A DNA stretch of 63,580 bases from Calditrichota bacterium (GCA_024277115.1 JAJRVW010000135.1:1-63580), one strand, 5' to 3'; positions 8,747 to 17,557 are shown, counted from the stretch's first letter. Numbers and translations: made by a program. Notes: generated by a model from the sequence alone, not told the origin.

Positions 8747-9775
8747 ATGGAAAAAGCACAAATTAATTGGTCAGATTTATCTTTTACCTACATGGAAACC
8801 GACAGCCATCTGGAATATTATTTTCGTGATGGCAAATGGGACGAAGGCGCTGTTGTAAAGGGTGATCAAGTCTCGTTAAGCATTGCCGCAACATGCCTGC
8901 ATTATGGCCAGGAGTGTTTTGAGGGTTTAAAAGTTTTTGAAGATAAAAATGGCGATGCCCTTGTTTTTCGTATTGATGAAAATGCCAAACGGTTAAAACA
9001 TTCTGCTGAAACATTGATGATGGAGCCTTTCCCTGAAGAAAAATTTATTGAGGCCATTTATCGTTTGGTACGTGAAAATAAGCGATTTATCCCGCCTTAT
9101 GGCAGTGGCGCCAGTTTATATATCCGGCCCGTTATGTTGGGGGTTTCCGGTTTAGTTGGTGTGAAACCGTCCGACGATTATTTGTTTTTGGCATTTTGCA
9201 CACCCGTTGGGCCATATTTTCCCACAGGTCTAAAACCTATAAAATTATTGGTTGAAGAAACCTGGGACCGTGCCGCGCCAGAAGGTGTTGGCCATGCCAA
9301 AGCAGGGGGCAATTATGCAGCCGGTTTACGTGTATCTAAAAAAGTAAAATCGCTCGGCTATCAGGAAGCGCTTTATCTCGATGCCAAACAAAAAAAATAC
9401 ATTGATGAATCCGGCCCGGCCAATTTTTTTGCCATTACCAAAGACGGTAAATATGTAACGCCCAAATCAAATTCAATTTTAGCCAGCATTACCAATAAAA
9501 GTTTAATGACCCTCGCCCGCGAAATGGGCATGGAGGTTGAGCAACGCCCGGTTGACATCGCGGAAATGGACACTTTTAAAGAAGCAGGATGTTGTGGTAC
9601 CGCAGCGGTTATTACACCCGTAAAAACAATCACCTATAAAGATAAAAGTGTTACCCTGGCCGAGGGCGATGAAGTTGGCCCCGTGGTTACAAGCCTGTAT
9701 AATAAATTAACGGGCATCCAATGCGGCGATGAAGAAGATACGCATGGCTGGGTACGCAAGATTGAGTTGGATTAA
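8747..9775 (+). CDS. ilvE: branched-chain amino acid aminotransferase (class IV, BCAT)
   Basis: A 342-residue PLP enzyme that interconverts Val/Leu/Ile and their 2-oxo acids with glutamate as partner. HYGQECFEGLKVF (52-64) and the PLP lysine in AKAGGNY (K185) are diagnostic. The order of YIDESGPANFF, SNSILASIT and CCGTAAVITPV fits the eukaryote/Bacillus-like BCAT group rather than E. coli IlvE. GGAG lies about six bases before the ATG. The gene appears monocistronic, with about 170 bases of spacer upstream and a strong terminator after it. Confidence 0.95.
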   Translation: MEKAQINWSDLSFTYMETDSHLEYYFRDGKWDEGAVVKGDQVSLSIAATCLHYGQECFEGLKVFEDKNGDALVFRIDENAKRLKHSAETLMMEPFPEEKFIEAIYRLVRENKRFIPPYGSGASLYIRPVMLGVSGLVGVKPSDDYLFLAFCTPVGPYFPTGLKPIKLLVEETWDRAAPEGVGHAKAGGNYAAGLRVSKKVKSLGYQEALYLDAKQKKYIDESGPANFFAITKDGKYVTPKSNSILASITNKSLMTLAREMGMEVEQRPVDIAEMDTFKEAGCCGTAAVITPVKTITYKDKSVTLAEGDEVGPVVTSLYNKLTGIQCGDEEDTHGWVRKIELD

Positions 9776-9789
9776 TTCTACGGCGGGTT

Positions 9790-9817
9790 GGTGGGTATTT
9801 TGATACCCGCCTTTTTT
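9790..9817 (+). terminator. intrinsic terminator after ilvE
   Basis: GGTGGGTAT (9790-9798) pairs with ATACCCGCC (9803-9811), with one G-T wobble, across a TTTG loop. Six T's follow. It lies 15 bases after the ilvE stop and also separates ilvE from the convergent gene. Confidence 0.9.
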
Positions 9818-9836
9818 ATGGTCTTTTTAGATGTGC

Positions 9837-10241
9837 TTATCGTGTAGTCCGATATTTTTCCAGCGAGGGATTATCACAATCGATTGTTTTAATGAAGATA
9901 TTTCGTTCTGCCCACATGACCTCCATATCATATGCACAGAATGAATATTTTTTAGGGTCTTCTTCCCAACCCTCTCCAACTTTCACAGAGACCGATGTAA
10001 ACAACTCATTATCATTTCCCCACCAAACCAAAACCAGGTACTTACAATTTTCTCCATCATGGAAAATTGCAAAAGCAGCCGTTTGATCCCAATTGATGAT
10101 ACGCGCGTTTTTTACACTTTTTAATCTGTGGATGTACGTGGTTTGTTCAACAGGATTAAAAGTTGCGGAGATGGTATAAATTTTTATGCCACTTTCATCA
10201 AGCCAATCGATATTACTTTCTATTTTACGGGATTTGTACAT
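9837..10241 (-). CDS. hypothetical protein, 134 aa, possibly conserved
   Basis: I do not recognise a family. The soluble 134-residue protein has no signal peptide or membrane segment. It is rich in Trp and aromatic residues and looks like a compact beta-rich domain (AFAIFHDGENCKYLVLVWW, then KYSFCAYDMEVMWAERNIF). The composition is clearly protein-like and the frame is clean. The ATG has no strong ribosome binding site. It is 29 bases downstream of the amidase lipoprotein start region only in a physical sense: both genes point left and the amidase ends at 10271, so the two could share a transcript. It converges with ilvE. Confidence 0.7.
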   Translation of the reverse strand: MYKSRKIESNIDWLDESGIKIYTISATFNPVEQTTYIHRLKSVKNARIINWDQTAAFAIFHDGENCKYLVLVWWGNDNELFTSVSVKVGEGWEEDPKKYSFCAYDMEVMWAERNIFIKTIDCDNPSLEKYRTTR

Positions 10242-10270
10242 CGGTTTCTCAGTATTGTTTTGTTCAGTTT

Positions 10271-11851
10271 TTAATCCGTTTTAAGGAATGTTGGTGGTTT
10301 TCTATGTTGCGTACCTTGTTCGTAAGCATAGGCAACTTCAAGTAAAACAGGTTCGCTCCATGCCCTTCCATAAAAGGAAAGCCCAACAGGCACTTCCCCG
10401 ATAAAGCCCATTGGTACGCTAATATTTGGGTAGCCGGAAAGCGCTGCATTTACAGAAGTAGAAAGCACAAAATTGTCCCCGTTAATCAGGTCTGTTTTCC
10501 ATGCCGGGCCACCGGTGGGCGATACGATAGCATCCAAGCCGTGTTCATCCATTACTCTGTCAATGCCATTATCCCGAAAAGCTTTAAGCATTTTTCTAAG
10601 GGCCTCTTTGTATTCTTTTGATTCCAGATTTTCTTTTGATTGCGCATTTTTCATTCTGCCAACATCAAAATACGCCATCTCGACACTGTCGGCCAGGGTA
10701 GATTTTATTACTTCTTCAAGATTTGCCACGGGTGCCTTTTTTCCCAAGCGTGCAAAATATTTTTTTAATCCGTCTTTAAATTCATAAGCCAAAACTTTAC
10801 CGGAGTTTGCGGCGGCGCCTAGTTCAACCAATTTATCCAACTCAATAATTTCTGTACCCTGGCTTTTAAGAAAGCGAATGGCACGGTGCATCAGCGTATC
10901 CACCTTAAAATGTTTGCCTTCTTCTGTTTTAAGGAAACCGATTCGTTTGCCGGTTAATCCATCTTTGTTAAGAAACGCGGTATAATCGGTGTAGAAGTTT
11001 CCCTCACTGGCCAGCGTTTTATCATCGGTGGGGTCAATACCTGTGGCGATGCCTAATAAAATGGCAGCGTCTCTTACAGTGCGGGTCATCGGGCCGGCGG
11101 TGTCCTGCGTGTAGCTGATGGGCACAATACCGGATCGGCTCCACAGGCCAACTGTTGGTTTAATCCCGACTATGCCATTGGCATTGGAAGGGCACATAAT
11201 TGAACCCCAGGTTTCTGTTCCCACGGCAACGGCGCATAAATTTGCAGAAACGGCCACCGCCGGGCCGGAACTTGACCCACAAGGATTGCGGTCCAGCACA
11301 TAAGGATTGTTTGTCTGCCCGCCCACTGCGCTCCAACCGCTGGAGGAAAATGAAGCCCGGTAATTGGCCCATTCGCTTAAATTGGCTTTGGCCAGAATTA
11401 TAGCGCCGGCATCCTTTAATCTTTTTGCAACCCAGCTATCTTGTGGCGGAAAGGAATTTTGTAATATGCGTGAACCAGCAGTCGTAGGCATTTTATCATG
11501 TGTGTCGATATTGTCCTTCAAAATGACCGGAATACCAAAGAGTGGCCCCTGCTTCTGATCCGTACCACGGATTTTATCCAATGAGTCTGCGATTTGTAAA
11601 GCATCGGGGTTTACAATAATAATGGAATTAAGCTTGGGCCCATTTTGGTCAACCGCTTCGATTCGATCCAAATAAAGCTGCACAATTTGCCGGATGGAAT
11701 ATGTGCCGTCTTTATAGGCCTGTTGAATTTCAGGGATGGTGATTTCATTGAGAGGGAAAGACTGGGCTGTGTTTGGTTCTTCTTTAGGTTGGCAGGAAAA
11801 AAGAATCGTTATTAATAGAAGAAATGCACAGAGAGGTCTAAGGGTATTCAT
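10271..11851 (-). CDS. amidase-signature family lipoprotein
   Basis: A 526-residue protein with a lipoprotein signal (ITILFSC, C20), so probably anchored in the envelope. The amidase signature triad is present: K112 in VILKDN, cis-Ser S193 in the CGSSSG segment and nucleophile S217 in TETWGSI; the 24-residue Ser spacing is as in GatA and FAAH. It hydrolyses some carbon-nitrogen amide bond. It is not GatA itself, because that enzyme is cytoplasmic and lacks a lipobox. ATG 11851 has AGGGA upstream and starts the signal peptide directly. Neighbouring wall-peptide genes suggest a peptide amide substrate, but this is only context. Confidence 0.88.
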   Translation of the reverse strand: MNTLRPLCAFLLLITILFSCQPKEEPNTAQSFPLNEITIPEIQQAYKDGTYSIRQIVQLYLDRIEAVDQNGPKLNSIIIVNPDALQIADSLDKIRGTDQKQGPLFGIPVILKDNIDTHDKMPTTAGSRILQNSFPPQDSWVAKRLKDAGAIILAKANLSEWANYRASFSSSGWSAVGGQTNNPYVLDRNPCGSSSGPAVAVSANLCAVAVGTETWGSIMCPSNANGIVGIKPTVGLWSRSGIVPISYTQDTAGPMTRTVRDAAILLGIATGIDPTDDKTLASEGNFYTDYTAFLNKDGLTGKRIGFLKTEEGKHFKVDTLMHRAIRFLKSQGTEIIELDKLVELGAAANSGKVLAYEFKDGLKKYFARLGKKAPVANLEEVIKSTLADSVEMAYFDVGRMKNAQSKENLESKEYKEALRKMLKAFRDNGIDRVMDEHGLDAIVSPTGGPAWKTDLINGDNFVLSTSVNAALSGYPNISVPMGFIGEVPVGLSFYGRAWSEPVLLEVAYAYEQGTQHRKPPTFLKTD

Positions 11852-11928
11852 GTCGTCCCTTTCGTAAAGGTTAAAATTAAACTTTGGATTGGTTGCCCTA
11901 CTTAACACGAACAAACTGAGAAATCCAA

Positions 11929-12567
11929 CTAATTTTTTTCTTTTTCTATTTCCTCAAACGAGATATCCATTATTTCATAATCTTGCCAACCTTTTAAATC
12001 GTAGTGCCACCATTCGGTTTGCAGGGCCGTAAAACCATATTTTTCCATGATAGTTTTTAATATCCAGCGGTTGCGCATGATCGTTTTGTTTGGGGTGATA
12101 AAACTGTGGTGGGCCTTTTCCGAGAAGCTGTCATATTCTGTCGGCATTTCCAGTGCATTGCCGAGCGAATCGACCAAAGTTAAATCCACTGCTGCGCCAC
12201 GGTTATGGCGGGAACCGTTTTTAGGGTTGGCCACATAACGGCTATCCGGGAAAACGTCCCACATTTTTTTCTGGACGCTTAACGGCCGGTAACCATCAAA
12301 AATCTTTAAGCCCAAGCCGATTAATTCCAATTCTTTTTGGATGGAATCCAGTTTAACTGCCGCGGTGTATCGCAGAAAACAACGGGCCTCCGGGTAAACA
12401 ATCTCATTTAAAAAATTATTTTTGGTGGCGTAACGAATGTCTAATTTTATGTGTGGGTTAAGCGTGGTAACTTCTATGAAACGGTTGTTGGGCCGGGCAA
12501 AGCCGGATGAAAAAATTAAAAGAAAAAAAAGGATACAGTAAATGGTTTTTATTTTAGGCTGGCTCAT
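11929..12567 (-). CDS. ddpX: exported D-alanyl-D-alanine dipeptidase (VanX/DdpX family)
   Basis: A 212-residue zinc dipeptidase with an N-terminal signal sequence (about 1-24). The zinc ligands H121 and D128 lie in SRHNRGAAVDL and H188 in EWWHYD, with E185 as base; R94 sits in FDGYRPL as in VanX. It splits D-Ala-D-Ala, here probably in the periplasm, to recycle wall peptides; nothing indicates vancomycin resistance because no vanA/vanH genes are present. Starts at 12573 and 12588 are also in frame and no start has a strong ribosome binding site. The longest form would run into the repeat element at 12583. It is followed closely by the amidase gene, in the same direction. Confidence 0.88.
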   Translation of the reverse strand: MSQPKIKTIYCILFFLLIFSSGFARPNNRFIEVTTLNPHIKLDIRYATKNNFLNEIVYPEARCFLRYTAAVKLDSIQKELELIGLGLKIFDGYRPLSVQKKMWDVFPDSRYVANPKNGSRHNRGAAVDLTLVDSLGNALEMPTEYDSFSEKAHHSFITPNKTIMRNRWILKTIMEKYGFTALQTEWWHYDLKGWQDYEIMDISFEEIEKEKN

Positions 12568-12582
12568 TAACATACTTACGAA

Positions 12583-12656
12583 TGTCATTCTGCAAGGATT
12601 CTTTTTTTATACGCCAGAGATACGGCAAATAAGGAAAGGTTCCTTTCAGGATGACA
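12583..12656. repeat. 74-base element with imperfect 19-base terminal inverted repeats
   Basis: The left end TGTCATTCTGCAAGGATTC matches the reverse complement of the right end (12638-12656) at 15 of 19 positions, counted by eye. It sits just upstream of, or overlapping, the dipeptidase start. The left 22 bases match the reverse complement of 55587-55608 at 19 of 22 positions, so it belongs to a dispersed family. Confidence 0.65.
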
Positions 12657-12725
12657 ATTCGTTCAAGATTTGTTCTTGTTGGCAAAACCCGACAATTGAC
12701 GGAATAAAACGATTGGTTGCTGAAA

Positions 12726-13064
12726 TCAACGCTTCTTCCGGCCAACCAAGGTGGTCAATAATTTTAACAGGGTAGAAATTATATTGGCGATTGTTTTAAG
12801 CGGCACCTTAATTTGCTCGGTAACTATTTTTTCCAACTCGGAGAAACCATCAACGGCATTTTCAATTTTTACGGTGGCCACACTTAACGATTTTGACACT
12901 TCCGTAAAATTATTCATCATTTGCGGCAGGTCTTTATTAACCGTATCCAGCGTCTGGTTGAGTTTTGTAAGTGAATCCCTGAATTGTAAAACGATTGGGA
13001 TAAGAAGGATTATTAACACTATTAACGCTACAAAAAACAGGGTAAGAACAATTTCCCAAATCAT
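12726..13064 (-). CDS. DUF948-like membrane protein
   Basis: A 112-residue protein with one N-terminal membrane helix (IVLTLFFVALIVLIILLIPIV) followed by a long amphipathic helical region (about 28-100). That region has recurring hydrophobic spacing typical of DUF948 and related stress or general envelope proteins, and a basic end (VGRKKR). Role unknown. ATG 13064 has GGAG six bases upstream; a GTG at 13076 is in frame but less likely. It follows the YtxH-domain gene, a common pairing for these small stress-type proteins. Confidence 0.8.
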   Translation of the reverse strand: MIWEIVLTLFFVALIVLIILLIPIVLQFRDSLTKLNQTLDTVNKDLPQMMNNFTEVSKSLSVATVKIENAVDGFSELEKIVTEQIKVPLKTIANIISTLLKLLTTLVGRKKR

Positions 13065-13091
13065 ATTAATCTCCACGATTGCTCCATTTAA

Positions 13092-13122
13092 TCAGCCGCA
13101 CACCCGTTTGATGAGCGGCTGA
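13092..13122 (-). other. hairpin between the YtxH and DUF948 genes
   Basis: TCAGCCGC (13092-13099) pairs with GCGGCTGA (13115-13122) across 15 bases. On the minus strand it is followed by TTAAAT rather than a solid T-run, so it may be a weak terminator or an mRNA-stabilising stem within a two-gene transcript. Confidence 0.5.
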
Positions 13123-13153
13123 AACTTATCTTTAAACCTGGCTTAGGTTTGGA

Positions 13154-13486
13154 TTATTTTGTTTTCTTTTTACCTTTTTCGGCAGATGTGTCTTCATCTA
13201 TCGAGCTAAGGCTTTCCTCGTACTCACGCTCTTCTTCAGTCTCGGCGGGCTTGGTTGCCGTTTTGTTACGATCCATTGTTTTGGAAAGTTTATCTTTAAG
13301 GTCGCCCAGTTCGTTGCGCATTTTATCCAGTTCGGATTTTGCTTTGTTGATTATGTCTTCGTTGTCGGTCATCAGTCCCTCACGGAAATCACGTCCGGAT
13401 TTTGGGGCAAAAAGAACGCCGGCGATAACGCCAATTGCGCCGCCAACAAGTAATCCACTAAAAAAACTGCCATTATCTGAAGCCAT
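13154..13486 (-). CDS. YtxH domain-containing protein
   Basis: A 110-residue protein with an N-terminal glycine-rich membrane helix followed by a basic junction (GGAIGVIAGVLFAPKSG, about 15-31). This LFAPKSGR junction is the hallmark of YtxH general-stress proteins. The rest is a charged helical tail with an acidic then lysine-rich end. The exact function of the family is unknown. The ATG has a strong GGAGG. It starts a probable two-gene unit with the DUF948-like gene. Confidence 0.85.
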   Translation of the reverse strand: MASDNGSFFSGLLVGGAIGVIAGVLFAPKSGRDFREGLMTDNEDIINKAKSELDKMRNELGDLKDKLSKTMDRNKTATKPAETEEEREYEESLSSIDEDTSAEKGKKKTK

Positions 13487-13568
13487 TTTATACCTCCGGT
13501 TTTTTCTATCAATTTTTATTTTAGAACGGTAGATCGAATATACGAAAAAAAAGAAATCATTTTCATTA

Positions 13569-14282
13569 TTATGAATTAATCAGGTTAATATATTTTTTTA
13601 GAAATTCTTTCTTTTCCAGTTTTAAGCGGTTCATTTCATCTTCGTCAAATCCGGAAATTATTTTACCCTTATTAATTATAAAAACTTGCTGGCACCAATC
13701 GCGGATTAAATCGACATTATGCGAGGAAATAATGATCAAAGAACCATTCTCTGCCTCTGTTTTTAAATAATCAAATATCCGGGAAAGGGAAGGTGCGTCC
13801 ATCCCGTTTAAGGATTCGTCAAGAAAAATATATTTTGGCTTTGATAGCAATGCTGCTGCTGCCGAAAGTTTCTGTTTCATGCCATGGGAATAATTCACGG
13901 TCAATTCATCTTTTTTTTCTTCAAGGCCCATCAGGTTTATAAAAAAGTTCACGGTCGCATTAATCTCGGGCAGCTTATGAATCCGCGCAATGAGCTTTAA
14001 AAATTCCTCGCCGGTTAAGTAGGGAAGGAGTTCGGCATTTTCGGCGGCATAACATGCATTTTGTTTTATCCGGAACCGGTTTTTTTTAAGGTTGGTTTCT
14101 CCAAAAAATATGTCACCGGAATACGCGCTCAGCAAGCCAATGCATGTTTTTAGCAAGGTGCTTTTTCCTGCGCCATTAGGGCCAATCAGTCCTATTATTT
14201 GTCCTGAATTAAATTCCACCGAGAGGTTGTCAACGGCAATTTTGTGATCATAACTGACGCTTAGGTTTTTTATTTGCAGCAT
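13569..14282 (-). CDS. ABC transporter ATP-binding protein
   Basis: A 237-residue ATPase subunit. Walker A is IGPNGAGKST (about 33-42), the signature region reads NYSHGMKQKLS in place of LSGGQ, Walker B is YIFLDES, and the switch His lies in IISSHN. The altered signature is common in ABC-2-type exporters. The preceding gene ends three bases before this start, so the permease is translated first and both are probably coupled. The pair resembles drug, lipid or antibiotic-type exporters, but the substrate is unknown. Confidence 0.93.
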   Translation of the reverse strand: MLQIKNLSVSYDHKIAVDNLSVEFNSGQIIGLIGPNGAGKSTLLKTCIGLLSAYSGDIFFGETNLKKNRFRIKQNACYAAENAELLPYLTGEEFLKLIARIHKLPEINATVNFFINLMGLEEKKDELTVNYSHGMKQKLSAAAALLSKPKYIFLDESLNGMDAPSLSRIFDYLKTEAENGSLIIISSHNVDLIRDWCQQVFIINKGKIISGFDEDEMNRLKLEKKEFLKKYINLINS

Positions 14283-14285
14283 TTT

Positions 14286-15617
14286 TTACTCATTAAAATA
14301 TTTTACATTTTTATACACAAAGAATACAAGCAAGGTAAGGCCGATAAGCGGGCCTACCAGATGAAAATTTAAAACCATGATGGCAATAAAAAACATGGCA
14401 AAATTATAAGCGTAACCGGCCAGCCTCGGATCATTGAAAAACATAATCCGGAAATTGAGCATAGTAAACAAAACGACATTGGCAAAAATAAAAAGCCCGC
14501 CCAACCATAGAACCTGATCGCCGGCGTTTAAATCAATAAACTGAAAAAAAATAATTGTACAAAGTGTGAGTAAAAAAACATAGCCAATTTCCGCTACATA
14601 TTTTGCAACAAACACATGCCTGAAACGCATGGGCAACGTTTTTATAAACCAGGTTGGATCGGCAAAGACATATTTTTCATTAAAACTATTGTTGTAATGT
14701 CCCCAAATCAGCAGGGCTGTAATAATGCTGATCCAAATTTCCTTGTACTCAAAATGGAACAAAACGATGACTGAATTGAGAATTAAAAAAGTAGCCAGAC
14801 TCTTTATTTTTAGTTTTTTATAATCGGGGTTGCGCCAAAAGCCAACGATTTCTTTTTCAAAAAGGGGTTGTATAATTTCCGGTAAAAAGTGTGGAATTTT
14901 TTTTAATCCCGTTTTAGTAATATTTGGTTTGGAATAGGTTTTTTCAATATAAGGGATAAATTTTTCCAACTCTATGGAGGCGGCGCTAAAATAAATTTTA
15001 AAAATCAACCCCCCTGCAACAAGGGCCGCAACAATCTGAAAAATAAAAAAAGTATTTTCAAAATAATATGCTGCCGCAAAAAGGGCGTAATAAAATAACA
15101 ACGAAGACAGGGCCTTGACTATAAAGAGAGTTGTGGAAGGGCTGTTTTGTTTTTGACGGAAGAACAGGATTGAAAAGAACAGAGAAAAAATCATAACAAT
15201 AATAATTGCCCCTACGCTTGTCCAAAACCCGGTTACCGAAAAAAGCGCTGCTGTTGCCGGTAAAAATAGAAGTAAATAAAGGGAGGCATATTTAAATCCG
15301 TAGAACCCGAGTAATTTTATACAATCGCTTTTTGCCAGAGGCCATGTTAAAAAATACCGCAGGGAATTTTGACGGGGCAAAAGCCAGCTGATTATAAAAA
15401 CCATCGAAAGGCTAATCTGTAAAACAAAGGCGTTGGCAACTAAAACGACCAAGTCGTAATGCGAAAATGTTTTTTCTATCCAGCTTAAAAAAACACTTTC
15501 CAGCCGTGTGCCCACAAATGCGAAAACCAGGATAAACAGCAGGATGGCTTCAATTTTATAACGGGTCTCGAGTGTTTGCCAAATATGTACAGGTTGCCGC
15601 AATAATAATCGTAACAT
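14286..15617 (-). CDS. ABC exporter membrane subunit, multi-pass (ABC-2-like)
   Basis: A 443-residue protein with roughly ten or more membrane segments in two hydrophobic halves around a polar stretch (about 210-260, IPYIEKTYSKPNITKTGLKK). No enzymatic motif is seen. Its role as permease is inferred from the ATPase gene three bases downstream. It is divergent from the TRAP genes, with about 140 bases between them for both promoters. Its family within the ABC permeases is not recognised. Confidence 0.8.
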   Translation of the reverse strand: MLRLLLRQPVHIWQTLETRYKIEAILLFILVFAFVGTRLESVFLSWIEKTFSHYDLVVLVANAFVLQISLSMVFIISWLLPRQNSLRYFLTWPLAKSDCIKLLGFYGFKYASLYLLLFLPATAALFSVTGFWTSVGAIIIVMIFSLFFSILFFRQKQNSPSTTLFIVKALSSLLFYYALFAAAYYFENTFFIFQIVAALVAGGLIFKIYFSAASIELEKFIPYIEKTYSKPNITKTGLKKIPHFLPEIIQPLFEKEIVGFWRNPDYKKLKIKSLATFLILNSVIVLFHFEYKEIWISIITALLIWGHYNNSFNEKYVFADPTWFIKTLPMRFRHVFVAKYVAEIGYVFLLTLCTIIFFQFIDLNAGDQVLWLGGLFIFANVVLFTMLNFRIMFFNDPRLAGYAYNFAMFFIAIMVLNFHLVGPLIGLTLLVFFVYKNVKYFNE

Positions 15618-15756
15618 AAAAAAAAGTTACCTAAAGATTAGTTTAATTTAAAATAAATCGATATTACCAATCATTGCAGAATATTGAGGGAATGCCTATT
15701 TTGCAGTTTCACAATTTTAAAAAAATCACAAATATTCTTTTGTACCGAGGAGACCG

Positions 15757-16260
15757 ATGCGCATTATACAAAAAATAAATGGTTTTGTTGCACAAACCGA
15801 AACCTATATCCTGGTTTTTGTTGTGCTGGTAATGGTTGTCTTTTCTTTTGCCCAGGTTGTGCTGCGCAATGTTTTTGACCAGGGCATTTTATGGGGAGAT
15901 ATTATGCTGCGTCACTTGGTTTTGTGGGTGGGGTTTGTCGGCGCGTCGCTTGCCAGTAAAGAGGAAAAACATATTAATATCGATGTTTTCAGCCGACTGA
16001 TGAAAGGGCGTTACAAGCCTATTGCCCAGGCTGTGGTTTACATTTTTGCCACCTATATCACCTATCTTTTAATGTGGGCCTCCTGGGCCTTTGTGATGGA
16101 CGAGAAGGAATATGAAACCATACTTTTTGGCAATGTGGCCTCCTGGTATTTTCAGATTATTATTCCCATCGGATTCGGTTTAATGGCCATTCGTTTTGCC
16201 TTACACGCCCTGGAAAAAAGTATCGCCGGCATTATTTTTAAAACAGGGGAGGCAAAATGA
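15757..16260 (+). CDS. dctQ: TRAP transporter small permease (DctQ type)
   Basis: A 167-residue protein with four predicted membrane helices and the family signature RNVFDQGILWGDIMLRHLVLW (start about 40) followed by KEEKHINIDV. It is the small membrane subunit of a sodium-driven tripartite transporter for organic acids. GGAG is seven bases before the ATG. Its last four bases overlap the large subunit start (ATGA), indicating translational coupling. No DctP-type binding protein gene lies in this window. Confidence 0.9.
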   Translation: MRIIQKINGFVAQTETYILVFVVLVMVVFSFAQVVLRNVFDQGILWGDIMLRHLVLWVGFVGASLASKEEKHINIDVFSRLMKGRYKPIAQAVVYIFATYITYLLMWASWAFVMDEKEYETILFGNVASWYFQIIIPIGFGLMAIRFALHALEKSIAGIIFKTGEAK

Positions 16261-17540
16261 CCGGACTTATAATTGCCTTTATCCTGATTGTACTTGCTTT
16301 GTATGGCACGCCCCTTTTTGTGATTATCGCGTCGGTGGCATTGATTGGTTTTCATTATGCCGACATAGATTCCATGGCGATAATTATTGAGCTTTACCGC
16401 ATGGCGCAGCAACCTGTTTTGCTGGCCATCCCTTTGTTTACATTTGCCGGATATTTGTTGGCCGAAAGCAAAACACCGGAGCGGCTGGTTAATTTTTCCC
16501 AGGCTTTGTTGGGATGGATGCCGGGCAGCCTGGCCATTATTACCTTGGTTTCCTGTGCTGTTTTTACGGCATTCACCGGGGCGTCGGGTGTTACGATTGT
16601 GGCATTGGGCGGCCTGTTGTATCCGGCCTTGATAAAAGACAATTATCCCAAACAATTTAGCCTGGGCATGCTTACTGTCTCGGGCAACCTTGGTCTCCTT
16701 TTCCCGCCCAGTTTACCGATTATTTTATACGGCCTTGTGGCATCTACAAGTATTGATAAGCTTTTTGTGGCCGGGATTTTACCGGGTATTTTAATGGTTG
16801 GGATGCTGGCCATTTATAGTATTTTTGCTGTTAAAAAGGATGTCTCCATGGCGCCATCAATTCGTTTTGACAAAGCCAAATTATGGAAAGCAACCAAGGA
16901 GGCCATTTGGGAAATCCCAATCCCGTTTTTAATTTTGGGCGGTATTTACGGTGGTTTTTTTACGGCGACCGAAGCGGCGGCGGTAATGGCTTTTTATGTG
17001 TTTATTATCGAGGTTTTTATCTATCGCGATATTTCCCTCACCAAAGACCTTGTCCGCGTTACAAAAGAAAGCATGGTGATGGTCGGTGGGATTTTGGTTA
17101 TCCTGGCTGCAGCGCTTGGCCTGGCAAATTATTTTATCGATGCGGAAATCCCGACTCAGATCCTTGAGGCGATGAAAGGTTTTATTGATACGAAGTTTGG
17201 ATTTCTCATGGTACTCAATATTTTCCTTCTGGTGGTCGGTGCGATGATGGACATTTTCTCGGCGATACTTGTTGTTGTTCCACTTATTTTGCCCATAGCT
17301 CAACAATTTGGTGTCGATCCGGTTCATCTGGGCGTGATCTTTTTAGCTAACCTGGGCATTGGTTATTCCACGCCGCCGGTCGGGATGAATTTGTTTATTG
17401 CTTCATTCCGCTTTAATGAGCCGGTGTTAAAATTGTACCGGGCTACTTTACCGTTTTTGGCAATCCTGCTTATAACTTTGGTAATAATCACCTATTGGCC
17501 GGATTTAAGTTTGGTGTTGGTGAAGTGGTTGAATATTTAG
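16257..17540 (+). CDS. dctM: TRAP transporter large permease (DctM type)
   Basis: A 427-residue protein with about 11-12 membrane helices, the usual length for the DctM subunit that carries the transport path. The diagnostic stretches VLLAIPLFTFAGYLLAES, FTGASGVTIVALGGLLYP, NLGLLFPPSLPIILYG and GIGYSTPPVGMNLF are all present. It is encoded directly after the small subunit with a 4-base overlap. The substrate is set by the binding protein, which is missing here and must be encoded elsewhere if the system works. Confidence 0.93.
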   Translation: MTGLIIAFILIVLALYGTPLFVIIASVALIGFHYADIDSMAIIIELYRMAQQPVLLAIPLFTFAGYLLAESKTPERLVNFSQALLGWMPGSLAIITLVSCAVFTAFTGASGVTIVALGGLLYPALIKDNYPKQFSLGMLTVSGNLGLLFPPSLPIILYGLVASTSIDKLFVAGILPGILMVGMLAIYSIFAVKKDVSMAPSIRFDKAKLWKATKEAIWEIPIPFLILGGIYGGFFTATEAAAVMAFYVFIIEVFIYRDISLTKDLVRVTKESMVMVGGILVILAAALGLANYFIDAEIPTQILEAMKGFIDTKFGFLMVLNIFLLVVGAMMDIFSAILVVVPLILPIAQQFGVDPVHLGVIFLANLGIGYSTPPVGMNLFIASFRFNEPVLKLYRATLPFLAILLITLVIITYWPDLSLVLVKWLNI

Positions 17541-17557
17541 TTAAAATGTGCAATGGT

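Noticed and set aside
10271-11851. GatA subunit of tRNA amidotransferase
   Set aside because: The lipoprotein signal and absence of gatB/gatC point to an envelope amidase of the same superfamily.
11929-12567. VanX-type vancomycin resistance
   Set aside because: No vanH, vanA/D-Ala-D-Lac ligase or VanRS genes are nearby; the neighbouring genes suggest wall-peptide recycling instead.
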